A stretch of DNA of 64,000 nt from CAWUEX02 sp963921305 (GTDB lineage Bacteria; Pseudomonadota; Alphaproteobacteria; Rhodospirillales; Rhodospirillaceae). Location: contig CAWUEX030000002.1 in the NCBI GenBank assembly GCA_963921305.4, positions 3,038,001 through 3,102,000 on the forward strand, given 5' to 3'. Positions 51,880 to 60,805 of the stretch are shown one piece after another. The position numbers were made by a program, and so were the translations under genes. The notes below the pieces were generated by a model. That model saw nothing but the letters and a program-made list of their open reading frames with translations. It was not told where the DNA came from and made no database searches. The first letter of the stretch is position 1. Each line of letters opens with the position of its first letter.

Positions 51880-52902
51880 TCATTCAGCCCGATTGGCCGA
51901 TCCCGTGCGCGCCGCATAGTCAGCTTTTCCAGCCGTCACCAGGTCAAACAACTCGGCCGAACGGCCGCCGGACTGCAGGATAATCTGCTCAACGGCTTGT
52001 GCGGTGGTGCGGCGCCACGCCGCGCGTTGCGCTTGGGTGAGGGACGTGACTTCGATCGTACGGCCGGTCTCACGGTCCAGCAAAGCCTGGGTTTGAGACC
52101 GCAAAATGGGGTAGGCCTCTTCCGGCCTCATGTAGGAGTCCCTGAACACCTGCTGTGCGTCGTCCGGCAAGCCTTCAAACCATTTCCGGTTGGCCGCATA
52201 AACCGCTAGCGAGAAGCCATGCTGGGTTAGGGTGAAGAAAGGGGCCTCGCTGTAAATTCCCGCTTGCACATACATCAGACTTGTCGACTCACCGCCATCA
52301 ATAAGGCCGGTTTGTAGGGACTGGATAATATCCGTGAATGGTATCTGGATGACATCTGCACCAGCCGCGCCGAAAAACAAGGCGGCGTTCGGCTCCAGCG
52401 GAACTCGAATGCGATAGTTTGTGATGTCGGCCGGTGTTTCGATTTTCTTTTGAGCGTACAGGTTTTCCCAACCGTTCGCGGCCCATTGCAGATGAGTCAT
52501 ATCTTTGGCGGCGAATAACTCCGAGAGCAGTTCCTGAAGGTAGTTGTCGTAGACGAACGCGAGTTCCTCGAAAGACTCAAACAGGTAGGGCGCACGTAAG
52601 ACCGCGTACTCTGGGACGGCCGTGCCAATGCCCTGACCCGAGACCGCCGACAATTGAATCCGGCCCCGCCGCATGGCGTTGAAGTAAGATTCCTCGGGCC
52701 CAAGTTCGCCGCTGAAAAAGGCTTCGATCTCGTATGCGCCGTTGGAGGCGGACGGGATGTATTCGAGCAATCTATCGTATACGAAGCGGCTTGGTGATCC
52801 GGGGGGCGACATGGTGGCCATGCGAACAGTCTCCGCCACGCCCGGCCCGGGGCTTAACACAAATGCCGCAAACGCGCACAAGATCAGCTGCCGAAGGGTC
52901 AT
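51880..52902 (-). CDS. TRAP transporter substrate-binding protein (DctP-like), orphan
   Basis: A 340-residue periplasmic protein with a signal peptide (cleavage near GVAE, residue 24) and the DctP layout: 'MSPPGSPSRFVYDRLLEY', 'YLFESFEELAFVYDNYL', 'ITNYRIRVPLEPNAALFFGAAGADVIQIPFTDII' in two parts and 'LQTGLIDGGE'. It is a paralogue of 10098-11105. No DctQ/DctM genes are present. The start overlaps the stop of a VOC-family gene in ATGA, so ligand binding and that enzyme may belong to one pathway. Ligand unknown. Confidence 0.88.
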   Translation of the reverse strand: MTLRQLILCAFAAFVLSPGPGVAETVRMATMSPPGSPSRFVYDRLLEYIPSASNGAYEIEAFFSGELGPEESYFNAMRRGRIQLSAVSGQGIGTAVPEYAVLRAPYLFESFEELAFVYDNYLQELLSELFAAKDMTHLQWAANGWENLYAQKKIETPADITNYRIRVPLEPNAALFFGAAGADVIQIPFTDIIQSLQTGLIDGGESTSLMYVQAGIYSEAPFFTLTQHGFSLAVYAANRKWFEGLPDDAQQVFRDSYMRPEEAYPILRSQTQALLDRETGRTIEVTSLTQAQRAAWRRTTAQAVEQIILQSGGRSAELFDLVTAGKADYAARTGSANRAE

Positions 52903-53876
52903 AGCGGCTCAAAGAATTCCAACATCGCACCTTCGGGCGAAATCACACTCACGATGTTGCACTTGCCATAGGGCGGCAGGTTGACGTCGTGTGGGCCGGC
53001 GTGAAGCGAAACACCTTTCTTTTGAATGGCCTCCACATAGGTTTGCAATCCTGTCACGGGGTACCGCAGAATCAAAAGACCGAGGTTCGGTGGGCGCGCG
53101 CGGTCGCCCAGCTGCCGTCCTTCCACGCCCGTAAGGTGGAGCAGATCGACCGAGCCGATTGCGCCCCGTTCTCCCGTGGGATGAAAAAACGCCAGTTGTG
53201 TTTTTGTCTCTTTCGCGAGGCTCAGCGGCAGCGCGAAAAGGTTCTCTCCATCCGGTGCGGGGGGCATCTCCATTTCAATCGTCGGCTTGAAGCCCAGCCC
53301 ATTTGAATAGAAATCGTAGACGGCGGTGAAATCCCGTACCATCTGTGGGGCATTCCAGGCCGGGCTCACACGGCGGTATCCCTCGACAATCTGAAACGGT
53401 GGGGACACCCTCTCAATCAACGCAAAGGCCATGCCGTCGGGCCCGCGTATCAGTACCTCGTCGAGAACGACACCACCGACATCAAGCCGTTGCGGTTCCG
53501 TGTATCCGAGCCATCCCCGTTGCTGCATAGCTTCGAAGAGAGCGTGAACGTCGTAAACCTGAACGTGCAGGTCGAAGAACCCGCCGGTGTCCCACGCATA
53601 GGCGTTGGGCCGGGCTTGAACTTGGTTGACGTTGTGAAATTTGATCAGGCGAATACCACCCTGATCCGTCTGCGCCTCCGGCTCGCGGAAAAGAGCCTCT
53701 TCGATCTTCACGTCATCTGGCTGGGCCCAAAGGGCATGCAGTGAGGCGTCAGCTTTGCCACGGTAGACCTTCTGCCACTCAAATACGTCTTCAAGGAATC
53801 TGGACCATTCCTCCAGATCTGTGACGCTGACAACCGCTTCAGAAAAGCCAGGACTGTTGCACAGGACGTTGTTCAT
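52899..53876 (-). CDS. VOC-family (glyoxalase/dioxygenase fold) protein
   Basis: A 325-residue protein with two vicinal-oxygen-chelate halves: residues about 8-145, starting 'GFSEAVVSVTDLEEWSRFLEDVF', and about 170-325, starting 'VRDFTAVYDFYSNGLGFK' and ending 'NIVSVISPEGAMLEFFEPL'. No family-defining metal triad stands out, so lyase, dioxygenase or binding function is open. It overlaps the TRAP binding-protein gene by 4 nt. It is the first gene of that unit, 27 nt downstream of a GST gene. Confidence 0.8.
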   Translation of the reverse strand: MNNVLCNSPGFSEAVVSVTDLEEWSRFLEDVFEWQKVYRGKADASLHALWAQPDDVKIEEALFREPEAQTDQGGIRLIKFHNVNQVQARPNAYAWDTGGFFDLHVQVYDVHALFEAMQQRGWLGYTEPQRLDVGGVVLDEVLIRGPDGMAFALIERVSPPFQIVEGYRRVSPAWNAPQMVRDFTAVYDFYSNGLGFKPTIEMEMPPAPDGENLFALPLSLAKETKTQLAFFHPTGERGAIGSVDLLHLTGVEGRQLGDRARPPNLGLLILRYPVTGLQTYVEAIQKKGVSLHAGPHDVNLPPYGKCNIVSVISPEGAMLEFFEPL

Positions 53877-53903
53877 TCGTATCCGCCAAGCGCAGGCGTT
53901 TAA

Positions 53904-54563
53904 CTAAGCAGCCTGGTCGTAGCGATTGTACCGCTCCATATGGAAGTCGAAGGTGTTGACTGTCTGTTTGTGGCTGTCCCGCTGCTGCATTGTCTCAATC
54001 CAAGCTTTGAGCATCTCACACTCGTCTGGGATGTAGGCGCCCCAGAGTTCTTCGTAGCAAGGAAAGCGCTCAACGAAGGGCATGAACTGTAAATCTACCA
54101 AGGTCAGAGATTTACCCATGAAGAACGGGCCATCGCCCAGTTTGCGAAAGCCCTCATGCTCAATAAACCGTAACTTCTCAGCGACAGTTTCCCGGTTATC
54201 TTTTTGCTTGTCTTCGTCGCGCTTGTCCTCAATGAGTTTGTGGAGTGCCGGCATCAAATAGCTGTCGCAATAGTCGATCCAAATGCGCGCTTTCGCCCGT
54301 TTCATCGGATCGCTTGGCAGCAAGGCGGGCTCAGGAAAAACTTCCTCAAGGTACTCATTGATGATTCTGGATTCGTAAACGATATCGCCGTTGTGGCGGA
54401 TGAGCGGCACCTTGCCGTAGGGCGAGAGTTCTTTCCACCAGTCCGGCTTGTTGTAGAGATCAACTTCTGTGAGCGAGTACGAGATGTTTTTCTCGATCAT
54501 CATCATGCGCGTGCGTTGCGCATAGGGGCAGGCTTCATAACTAAACAGCTCGATCTCTGACAT
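53904..54563 (-). CDS. Glutathione S-transferase family protein (Cys type)
   Basis: A 219-residue GST with an active-site Cys12 in 'SYEACPYAQRTRMMM', 'SPYGKVPLIRHNG' (cis-Pro) and 'VYESRIINEYLEE' (glutathione-site Glu-Ser). CPYAQR is the signature of omega/dehalogenase-like and glutaredoxin-like GSTs, which reduce mixed disulfides, dehydroascorbate or glutathionyl adducts. It lies 27 nt upstream of the VOC/TRAP pair on the same strand and probably belongs to their transcript. Confidence 0.9.
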   Translation of the reverse strand: MSEIELFSYEACPYAQRTRMMMIEKNISYSLTEVDLYNKPDWWKELSPYGKVPLIRHNGDIVYESRIINEYLEEVFPEPALLPSDPMKRAKARIWIDYCDSYLMPALHKLIEDKRDEDKQKDNRETVAEKLRFIEHEGFRKLGDGPFFMGKSLTLVDLQFMPFVERFPCYEELWGAYIPDECEMLKAWIETMQQRDSHKQTVNTFDFHMERYNRYDQAA

Positions 54564-54680
54564 GGGTGGGTTCCTTAGTTTTGGTCCGTCTTTTAGATGT
54601 TGTCTTAGTTTAGTCAGATGGCATTAGCTGGTAAATGATCCAACACCTTTGTGTGAATGCTCCTGTTGGGATCCGGGAAA

Positions 54681-57224
54681 CTATGGAGGCCGGACTTTAT
54701 TGAGGGTCAGATTGAAACCGATGATGAGTGCGGCGCCGCACACGATAATCGCAATGCCTCGGAGCATTTCGCCCACCGAGCCCGGCGGTGAAACGTATGA
54801 AATTTCAAGGGCGACAACTTGAATGAGAAAAAAGAGTGCGGAAAGTCCTGTCGTCCGGAACAGAAAGTCCATTCCTGTGTTATTCCGCTGCCCCATCGCG
54901 AACACTGAGGCAAAAGCCATCATCACCGCGGCGCCGAGTGGAATCCAAGATTGAGCGTGCCACGGAGATACGACATTGACCCTAAGTGTTAGCGGAGTGG
55001 AAACGGGCTTTTCCGAACTCAAAGCCGTAAGTATCAGGTCTTGTTGACCTGACCGTTGGGTCACATCCCGCAGGTCTACTTGGCATGCACCGGTCATGGC
55101 GACGCTTTGCGGTGGGGCGTTGGGCTGTTCGAAGAGAATGGCATTAATGTCGTTGCCGCATGCCCTCGGCCAGGATATGGCTCCGAGATCAAGCGTTAGC
55201 GGTGCGCCGCGTGGAACCCTAATGAGCTCCGGTCTTTGAGCTGTGACCTGCCGCGTCTTGCCGGCATCCGAGGACCAGCCGGAGAGAACAAGTTGGATCG
55301 CCGCGCGTGACGGACCGGAGGTCTCGGCAGCGGTGAGTTCACGGGAAAAAAGCCCAGCCGTGGTGGCAAAGTATACCCTGGCGCGCTCAACCCGTTCAGC
55401 AATAGCACCGTAATACGAGGTTGCGAGCCGTGGGATCTGCACATCGGTTACCGTGCCGTCTTCTACCTCCACAAACCCGCGGCTTGTCGCGAGCCAGAGG
55501 CCGGATGGACCTTGCGCGCCGGCATACCAATGCAAATCGATTTCTGAACTGGAGTCCGACATCCAGGCGGCAAGCGGAATGTCCGATACGAATGCCGACC
55601 GGCGGGCGTCCCAAACCAGCGGGGCACCATGAATAAACGCGCGCTGGGTATCGGCATAAGATGTTAGGAATGGGGACGCGTCCGGGTCTGGCCGCCGCGG
55701 AATTCTCTGTTCGATCAGCGGCCTGGGGTTTGGGTCGACCGTGTCTGAGAGCCAGGTTTCTGGTGCATATAGCAGTGCCCGTCCATCGGTCGTGACCAGA
55801 AACAAGTTCCCGTCCGGACCTTCGGCCATATCCGTCACCACCGCCTGCGGTGGCAGGGCCATGCGGCCGGTTTCGTTCCATACACCATCTGCAAAGTCCA
55901 AAATCACAAGGTCGCTGTCGGTGGCGGAAATGACCCGGGAGGGACGCGTCCTGGCGATATGAAGAGCTGACACCGTTTCCGCCAGGACCGGAGTGAGTTG
56001 GTCGTTAAAAAAATCAAACAGACCGTCTTCACGTGTGATGAGAAGGGAGAAATGCCCGCGCATGCTGCTGCGCGGAAACTTTGTCATCGAAGAAATGGAG
56101 TCAGGTCCGGCTTCCGGCACCAGCCGCATACGATGAGACGACAAGGATCTGAACAATCCAGATCGCGTTGCGGCAAAGGTCACGGGGCCGTCGGTCGCGA
56201 TATCAGCCGGCGGGCTGGTGAGGCCGGAGAGAACATCCCAAACACGAATGTCAGCCTGCGTATCGACGTACGCTGCTCCGCCATCAAAAAACGCGAGGGC
56301 CGTGTCCGGGCTTGTTACAACAATGGCGCGAACCGCGCCGGCATGAAATCCATTTGCAGCGTTGATATGCCAATGCGTTGTGCCGTCACTGTTTACGCGG
56401 ACGATCGTGCCACTCCGTGTGCCGAGCACGTACCCGCCGTCCTCAAGCCGGGTGGCGCTGGTGAGTTCAGCGGACTCGATCGCCACCGGCAACGACACCC
56501 ACAACGGGGATGCGGTTAATGTCGCGCCGGAAAGCTCGAGATTAAACAGACCGGACCGGCGCGTTACCAGCACCAGCGAGTTGTCATCCGCCGAGAGAAC
56601 TGTCAGAGGTGACAACGATTGCCAGCCTGGTGGAGCTTCGACATCCGTCTGGGCGTTTTCGTTGATCAGGACCAGTCTGTCACCGAGATCGACGACGCTT
56701 CCTGCTGGCGTTTGAAACGCCAACCGGACCGGACCGCCGTCGCTCAGAGTGGTGAACGCCCCGTCAGTGAGGCGCAGGACCGGTCCGTTAGTATCAACAA
56801 CAATGCCGTCGAGGGCATACAGAGTGATTGGTCCCTGGCTAACGCCTTCTTCGCCAAGGGGCACATCCATCCAGACGAGTTGACCGGACGAGTCTGGCGT
56901 GAAGGTTCCGAGCCCGTCTGGTGTGGCGGCAAAAAGGGAGCCGTCGTCTGCTAAAATGAGTTGCCGAAGGGGCAACCGGCCCGGGCCCGCCGGAATCAGC
57001 CGCCAGCGGACACCGTCAAATCGCAGAAGTCCGGCGTCATTGGCTGCATAGACGAGGCCGTCCGGTGTCAGAATCGCGTCGTGGGTTACGGCTGCGCCGC
57101 GCGTGTCTTGGGTGGTGAAGGCTTGCCACAGCGGCCGGCCAGAGTGCACTTGCTCTTGTGCAGCCGCTGCGCCGACCAGAAGGACTCCCATGAGGCCAAA
57201 AAGGTGACAGGCGGCTGCACGCAC
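54681..57224 (-). CDS. Large propeller-type sensor-like protein with C-terminal membrane helices
   Basis: An 847-residue protein with a signal peptide and many short repeats of the two-component-regulator propeller kind ('TPDGLVYAANDAGLLRFDG', 'DGSLFAATPDGLGTFT', 'GPSGLWLATSRGFVEVEDG'). A region after about residue 660 could be the Y_Y_Y-like sandwich. Three hydrophobic helices close it ('WIPLGAAVMMAFASVFAMG', 'TGLSALFFLIQVVALEI', 'GIAIIVCGAALIIGFNL'). No kinase, GGDEF or other output domain follows. GTG 57224 was chosen because it begins a good signal peptide and avoids overlap with the upstream gene; AGGAAG lies upstream. Confidence 0.72.
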   Translation of the reverse strand: MRAAACHLFGLMGVLLVGAAAAQEQVHSGRPLWQAFTTQDTRGAAVTHDAILTPDGLVYAANDAGLLRFDGVRWRLIPAGPGRLPLRQLILADDGSLFAATPDGLGTFTPDSSGQLVWMDVPLGEEGVSQGPITLYALDGIVVDTNGPVLRLTDGAFTTLSDGGPVRLAFQTPAGSVVDLGDRLVLINENAQTDVEAPPGWQSLSPLTVLSADDNSLVLVTRRSGLFNLELSGATLTASPLWVSLPVAIESAELTSATRLEDGGYVLGTRSGTIVRVNSDGTTHWHINAANGFHAGAVRAIVVTSPDTALAFFDGGAAYVDTQADIRVWDVLSGLTSPPADIATDGPVTFAATRSGLFRSLSSHRMRLVPEAGPDSISSMTKFPRSSMRGHFSLLITREDGLFDFFNDQLTPVLAETVSALHIARTRPSRVISATDSDLVILDFADGVWNETGRMALPPQAVVTDMAEGPDGNLFLVTTDGRALLYAPETWLSDTVDPNPRPLIEQRIPRRPDPDASPFLTSYADTQRAFIHGAPLVWDARRSAFVSDIPLAAWMSDSSSEIDLHWYAGAQGPSGLWLATSRGFVEVEDGTVTDVQIPRLATSYYGAIAERVERARVYFATTAGLFSRELTAAETSGPSRAAIQLVLSGWSSDAGKTRQVTAQRPELIRVPRGAPLTLDLGAISWPRACGNDINAILFEQPNAPPQSVAMTGACQVDLRDVTQRSGQQDLILTALSSEKPVSTPLTLRVNVVSPWHAQSWIPLGAAVMMAFASVFAMGQRNNTGMDFLFRTTGLSALFFLIQVVALEISYVSPPGSVGEMLRGIAIIVCGAALIIGFNLTLNKVRPP

Positions 57225-57237
57225 GAGATCAAGCTTC

Positions 57238-57681
57238 CTATGAATCCTCGGGCTCCGGGGGGCCTTTGAGTTCGACGGTGTTGCCATCCGGATCGGTGAT
57301 GTAGACGGACGGTCCATACCCGTCGGCGCCGTACCGGCGGCCGACATCACCGATGGGTACGCCGTTCTCAGTTAGATAAGAGCGCAGATGAGCCTCGTCA
57401 AACCGGTCAACGCGAAGACAGACATGATCCATGTTGTGTCCGTCTTCAGCGGGCGGCGTGCCGTGTTTTTTGCCGAGTTCGCCGTTAACGTCGACCAGGT
57501 CGATCAACTGCCGCCCAGCCCGGAGTTGGACCAAACCGAGTGAGTCGACGGTGCGTTCTTTTGTGCAACCGAGGACGCCGCAGTAAAATGCCCCAGCGCG
57601 GTCCAGATCTGCGACTCTTAGGACGACATGGTCGAGTCCGAGTATGGAAAAACCTGCGGGTTGTGAGGATGCAGCGGTCAT
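57238..57681 (-). CDS. VOC-family (glyoxalase-like) protein
   Basis: A 147-residue single VOC domain pair: 'GLDHVVLRVADLDRAGAFYCGVLG', 'NMDHVCLRVDRFDEAHLRSYL' and 'VYITDPDGNTVELKG'. His in 'DHVVLRV' and 'DHVCLRV' and Glu in 'NTVELKG' are the expected metal ligands, as in glyoxalase and fosfomycin-resistance-like proteins. The ATG at 57681 is chosen over an in-frame ATG at 57771 that only adds unrelated residues. It lies 13 nt upstream of the propeller protein and its 5' end overlaps the divergent small gene. Confidence 0.88.
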   Translation of the reverse strand: MTAASSQPAGFSILGLDHVVLRVADLDRAGAFYCGVLGCTKERTVDSLGLVQLRAGRQLIDLVDVNGELGKKHGTPPAEDGHNMDHVCLRVDRFDEAHLRSYLTENGVPIGDVGRRYGADGYGPSVYITDPDGNTVELKGPPEPEDS

Positions 57682-58085
57682 CAGAGAAGTATAGGCGATA
57701 CGAAGGCCAGATTGCGACAACCCGGCATCTTTGCCGGCGGCGCGTTTTGGCACTTGGCGCAGCGGTGCCATCCATGGCCGCCCTATCGGCTCAGGCGCAG
57801 GTGAGCCAGCGGGCGCGGCAACTGCGTGAACGCGCTGCCTGTGAGGCAGATTTGCCGACCTGCCGTCCGGAAATCAGGGTTCAGTTAGAGGCGGAAAGGT
57901 CCCGAATCCGCTGGGGTCTGTCCGGCCTGGGGGTGTTGGTCCTGATCGGCGGCATCCTCCTGATCCGCCGATTCCGGGCCTTGAAGCATCAGGAAAACAA
58001 GGATTTGCGTCATCTTCAGTCGACGCTCCAGGCCGCCGCTAGAGATTCGGCGCAGAATCAGGCAAAATCGACAAACGATGATTAG
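57669..58085 (+). CDS. Small exported membrane protein, paralogue of the next gene
   Basis: About 138 residues: an N-terminal CRRRVLAL..AQAQ region that could be a Tat or Sec signal, then RACEADLPTCRPEIRVQLE, one transmembrane helix ('GLSGLGVLVLIGGILLI') and a charged tail. The CE-x2-LPTCRP motif with two cysteines is shared with the following gene. I recognise no family. The start is uncertain: ATG 57669 overlaps the divergent VOC gene start by 13 nt, and a TTG at 57747 is the alternative. The stop overlaps the next start by 8 nt. Confidence 0.55.
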   Translation: MQRSSEKYRRYEGQIATTRHLCRRRVLALGAAVPSMAALSAQAQVSQRARQLRERAACEADLPTCRPEIRVQLEAERSRIRWGLSGLGVLVLIGGILLIRRFRALKHQENKDLRHLQSTLQAAARDSAQNQAKSTNDD

Positions 58086-58515
58086 AGCAATCCTGATCGC
58101 TTTGGTGTGCGCATTGGCGCTGAGTTTCGGTCCGGTCGAACCCCGGCCGGCCCACGCGCAGGTGGGGGGGTTCGCGGCGAAGCAGGCCGAGGATTTTGAG
58201 CGCCGCAGGGCCTGCGAACAAAACCTGCCGACGTGCCGTCCGCAAGACCGCCGTCAGCTTGAAGAAGAGCGCCGCAAGAATATGTGGCTCAGTTTCATGA
58301 TTGGAGGCGTGTTGGTTCTTGTCGGACTCGTCATCGTGCGCGAAGGGCAAAAGAAGAAGCGCGAAGAGCAACAGCGGGTGGCGCGGGCGCGTCAAGCCGC
58401 GCGCCAGCGTGAGCAGAAGAAGCAAGAACAGCGGGAAGGTGGCGACGATGATTTCGGCGCGGTCGGGGGCCTGGGCCGCAGTACCGTGGATCGCCCGCCC
58501 GGCTTTGGCCGTTAG
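58078..58515 (+). CDS. Small exported membrane protein, paralogue of the preceding gene
   Basis: A 145-residue protein: signal peptide to about PAHAQ (residue 28), then RRRACEQNLPTCRPQDRRQLEEER, one transmembrane helix ('FMIGGVLVLVGLVIV') and a basic Arg/Gln/Lys-rich segment before a Gly/Pro-rich end. The block from RACE to the helix aligns with the previous gene (shared RACE, LPTCRP, QLE-ER, GVLVL). The 8-nt overlap implies coupled translation, perhaps of two subunits. Topology suggests a short periplasmic Cys-containing part and a cytoplasmic basic tail. No known family recognised. Confidence 0.65.
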   Translation: MIRAILIALVCALALSFGPVEPRPAHAQVGGFAAKQAEDFERRRACEQNLPTCRPQDRRQLEEERRKNMWLSFMIGGVLVLVGLVIVREGQKKKREEQQRVARARQAARQREQKKQEQREGGDDDFGAVGGLGRSTVDRPPGFGR

Positions 58516-58528
58516 TGCGCGTTAGGCC

Positions 58529-59410
58529 TTAGGGCTTTTCAATCAGTTCCAGCCACTCCCCGTTGGGTCCGACGATGACCCCGGCGCGGGCGCCGCCGTA
58601 CGGAAGACCTTCCGGCTTGAGGAACTTGGCGCGGAAGTCGACAGGCACTGCATTCAGATCTTCTACTGCGAAGGATACGATTGAAATGCCGGGAGGCATG
58701 TCGCCCGGCAAGATCGGCCGCGGTTTGGTCCCCTCAGGGTATTGATCCAGCTCGAGCATGAACGGTCCGCCGATGTTGGCGGTGGACAGGGGATGCAAGG
58801 TTTCTGAGTCATAGCCAAGGATCTTATTCAGCGCCGACATCCGCACGGGCTGTGGATCGGCAACCTCAATGCCTAGGGTCTTGCCGTAGAATTCCAGGTG
58901 GCTGTCCATGGTCACACCGCCGTTGATGACGATGAAAACGCGGTCAACGAAGGACTTTGCCTGACCGAGACCGTAGTTCGGGTTCTTGATGGTCGTGAAG
59001 TACGTGAGTTCTTTGTTGGGGCCGAACACCTGCATTGCTTTGATTTCGTCGGTGGTCGACAGGTTGCGCGGCATGGCGATGATTTCGAAAAGTGAGCCTT
59101 CGAGGTGGGCCGGCATGGCATCGACATCCTCGACCAGCAACTCATTGGCATTCCAGCCGTAGGTTCTCAGCGGTTCGTATCCCGGTGTCGCCTGGGACTC
59201 GACAAAGCGGAAATACATCTCCGCGCCGCTTGCGGGCTGCATGATGATATAGGGCCGCCCAGATGTGACCGGCGCGTTCCAGACACCAGCGACATCGGCG
59301 CTGATTTCACCGCGCTCGACAACCTGATAGCCCAGCGTTTTACCATAGGCTTGTTCAGCGATCGCGATGTCAGGGACGGCAAGCGTGACAGCAAGAATAG
59401 GGCCAAGCAT
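58529..59410 (-). CDS. VOC-family protein (two glyoxalase-like modules)
   Basis: A 293-residue protein with two VOC halves: 'MLGPILAVTLAVPDIAIAEQAYGKTLGYQVVE' in the first strand and helix, and a second from about residue 145 ('SFVDRVFIVINGG' and 'HLEFYGKTLGIEV') ending 'AGVIVGPNGEWLELIEKP'. The hydrophobic N-terminus is the first beta strand, not a signal. Catalytic activity cannot be predicted. It converges on the small membrane-protein pair. A GGCAGGT/ACCTGCC stem lies in the 75 bp between this gene and the cupin gene. Confidence 0.82.
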   Translation of the reverse strand: MLGPILAVTLAVPDIAIAEQAYGKTLGYQVVERGEISADVAGVWNAPVTSGRPYIIMQPASGAEMYFRFVESQATPGYEPLRTYGWNANELLVEDVDAMPAHLEGSLFEIIAMPRNLSTTDEIKAMQVFGPNKELTYFTTIKNPNYGLGQAKSFVDRVFIVINGGVTMDSHLEFYGKTLGIEVADPQPVRMSALNKILGYDSETLHPLSTANIGGPFMLELDQYPEGTKPRPILPGDMPPGISIVSFAVEDLNAVPVDFRAKFLKPEGLPYGGARAGVIVGPNGEWLELIEKP

Positions 59411-59485
59411 ACGTATGATCCTTCGAGTCCAGTAGACGTCAGGCAGGTCGCGCTATTGAACCTGCCCTTGTGATATGGCGCAAGG

Positions 59486-59989
59486 CTAGGGGTTGGTCAG
59501 GGCGTTAATTTCTGTCGCGAAGTCCGGATACGCGGCGGTCAGGTCCGAGCGCAAGCCATGCACGTAGTCGTCGTATTCGAAACCGGGTGCGACGGTGCAT
59601 CCCATCAAGGCGAAGGTACCACCGTCCCGCAGTTTACATCCCTGCCATACGCCGTGCGGCACGACCGTCATTGGATTTTGACCGCTGGATATGTTGGACC
59701 CGAGTACGATCTGCTTGCCCGTTCCATCCGGATGCAATTGAAGCATCTCGACGGGGTCACCCAAATAGAAATGAAAGACCTCGTCGCTGTTGACAGTATG
59801 GAGGTGAGAAAAGGTGTCCGGGGTGAGAAGGTAATAGATAGCTGTGCTGTGCACACGCGAGGCATCAAAACGCGCGGGCAAGGCGTCTGCAGAAACAGGT
59901 TCGCGGGCACGATACACTTCGCGGAAGTAGCCGCCCTCTTTGGGATGAGGTTCGAGGTTAAGGGCGGCGATAACGTCTTCTGCGGTCAT
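59486..59989 (-). CDS. Cupin_5 (DUF985) family protein
   Basis: A 167-residue single cupin. 'LEPHPKEGGYFREVYRA' and 'STAIYYLL' precede 'FSHLHTVNSDEVFHFYLGD' with its His and Glu, and 'VPHGVWQGCKL' and 'GCTVAPGFEYDDY' follow; all are DUF985 hallmarks. Cupins of this group may bind metals or sugars, and no reaction is firmly known. It is 8 nt downstream of the esterase gene and probably co-transcribed with it. Confidence 0.9.
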   Translation of the reverse strand: MTAEDVIAALNLEPHPKEGGYFREVYRAREPVSADALPARFDASRVHSTAIYYLLTPDTFSHLHTVNSDEVFHFYLGDPVEMLQLHPDGTGKQIVLGSNISSGQNPMTVVPHGVWQGCKLRDGGTFALMGCTVAPGFEYDDYVHGLRSDLTAAYPDFATEINALTNP

Positions 59990-59997
59990 GCCGGATG

Positions 59998-60696
59998 TCA
60001 GCCTGTCAGATGCTGCTTAAGGAAGTCACGCCCGAGCGTCGCACCAGTTTGCTCAATGCCGTGGCCGTGGCCGGGCACGACGTGCGCAGAATAACTCACG
60101 TTCTCAGCATCCAGCGCACGCTGCATGACGGACAAGGCCATCACCGGAACGACCTCGTCGGCCGCGCCGTGGACCAGCAAGATTGGCGGTGAGGACTGAC
60201 GTTCAGCGGCGAGCCTGTCTTGACCCAGCAGGGCCCCCGAATACCCGACGACAGCCCCGATTTCCGGCGTGCGCCGCAGGCTCACGTGCATCGCCATCAT
60301 CGTGCCCTGGGAGAACCCGACCAGGGCGAGAGCGTCAGCCGGTAGATTCAGCTCGGAGAGGATGTTGTCCAAATAAGCGTTGAGCGGTTCGGCGGCGTCC
60401 ACCGCGCCTTGGTACATTTGCTCGAACACGCCGGCCAGGCGGTTTGGGTCGCGGCGCAGCATGTTGGGGTCGTAGCCGTGCAGACTGAGCCACTGGCGGC
60501 CAAAACCCATCTCTCCCGGCAGCGGCGCGTTAGGACTGAAAAACGCTGCGTCGGGTAGGGCTTCCGCGAAGAACGGTGACAGGCCGATGAGGTCGTTGCC
60601 GTCGGCGCCGTAGCCGTGCAGGAAGACCACGGCATGTTTGGCTGGGTTACCTGACGCCGGGGCGACACTGGGGCCGTCCAATCCTGAACTGGTCAT
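59998..60696 (-). CDS. Phospholipase/carboxylesterase-family hydrolase
   Basis: A 232-residue alpha/beta hydrolase of the YpfH/acyl-protein-thioesterase type: 'VVFLHGYGADGNDLIGL', nucleophile Ser in GFSQGTMMA, Asp in 'LLVHGAADEVVPV' and His in 'VPGHGHGIEQTG'. It would cleave small esters in the cytoplasm. The ATG at 60696 is chosen because the fold starts there; a longer in-frame ATG at 60840 adds a segment antisense to the divergent gene start. Confidence 0.9.
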   Translation of the reverse strand: MTSSGLDGPSVAPASGNPAKHAVVFLHGYGADGNDLIGLSPFFAEALPDAAFFSPNAPLPGEMGFGRQWLSLHGYDPNMLRRDPNRLAGVFEQMYQGAVDAAEPLNAYLDNILSELNLPADALALVGFSQGTMMAMHVSLRRTPEIGAVVGYSGALLGQDRLAAERQSSPPILLVHGAADEVVPVMALSVMQRALDAENVSYSAHVVPGHGHGIEQTGATLGRDFLKQHLTG

Positions 60697-60805
60697 AACG
60701 AAACCTACTCCTACAACAATCTGCCGGGATGATAGGCTATCCGCATCCGCGATGCATCCGGCGTAGAGTTCTTCGGATGGATCGCAGACCGCAGGGAGAC
60801 GTGGG

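Noticed and set aside
58529..59410. Signal peptide on the VOC protein at 58529
   Set aside because: The hydrophobic start MLGPILAVTLAVPDIAIAE is the first beta strand and helix of the VOC fold, as in relatives, and has no positive n-region or cleavage pattern.
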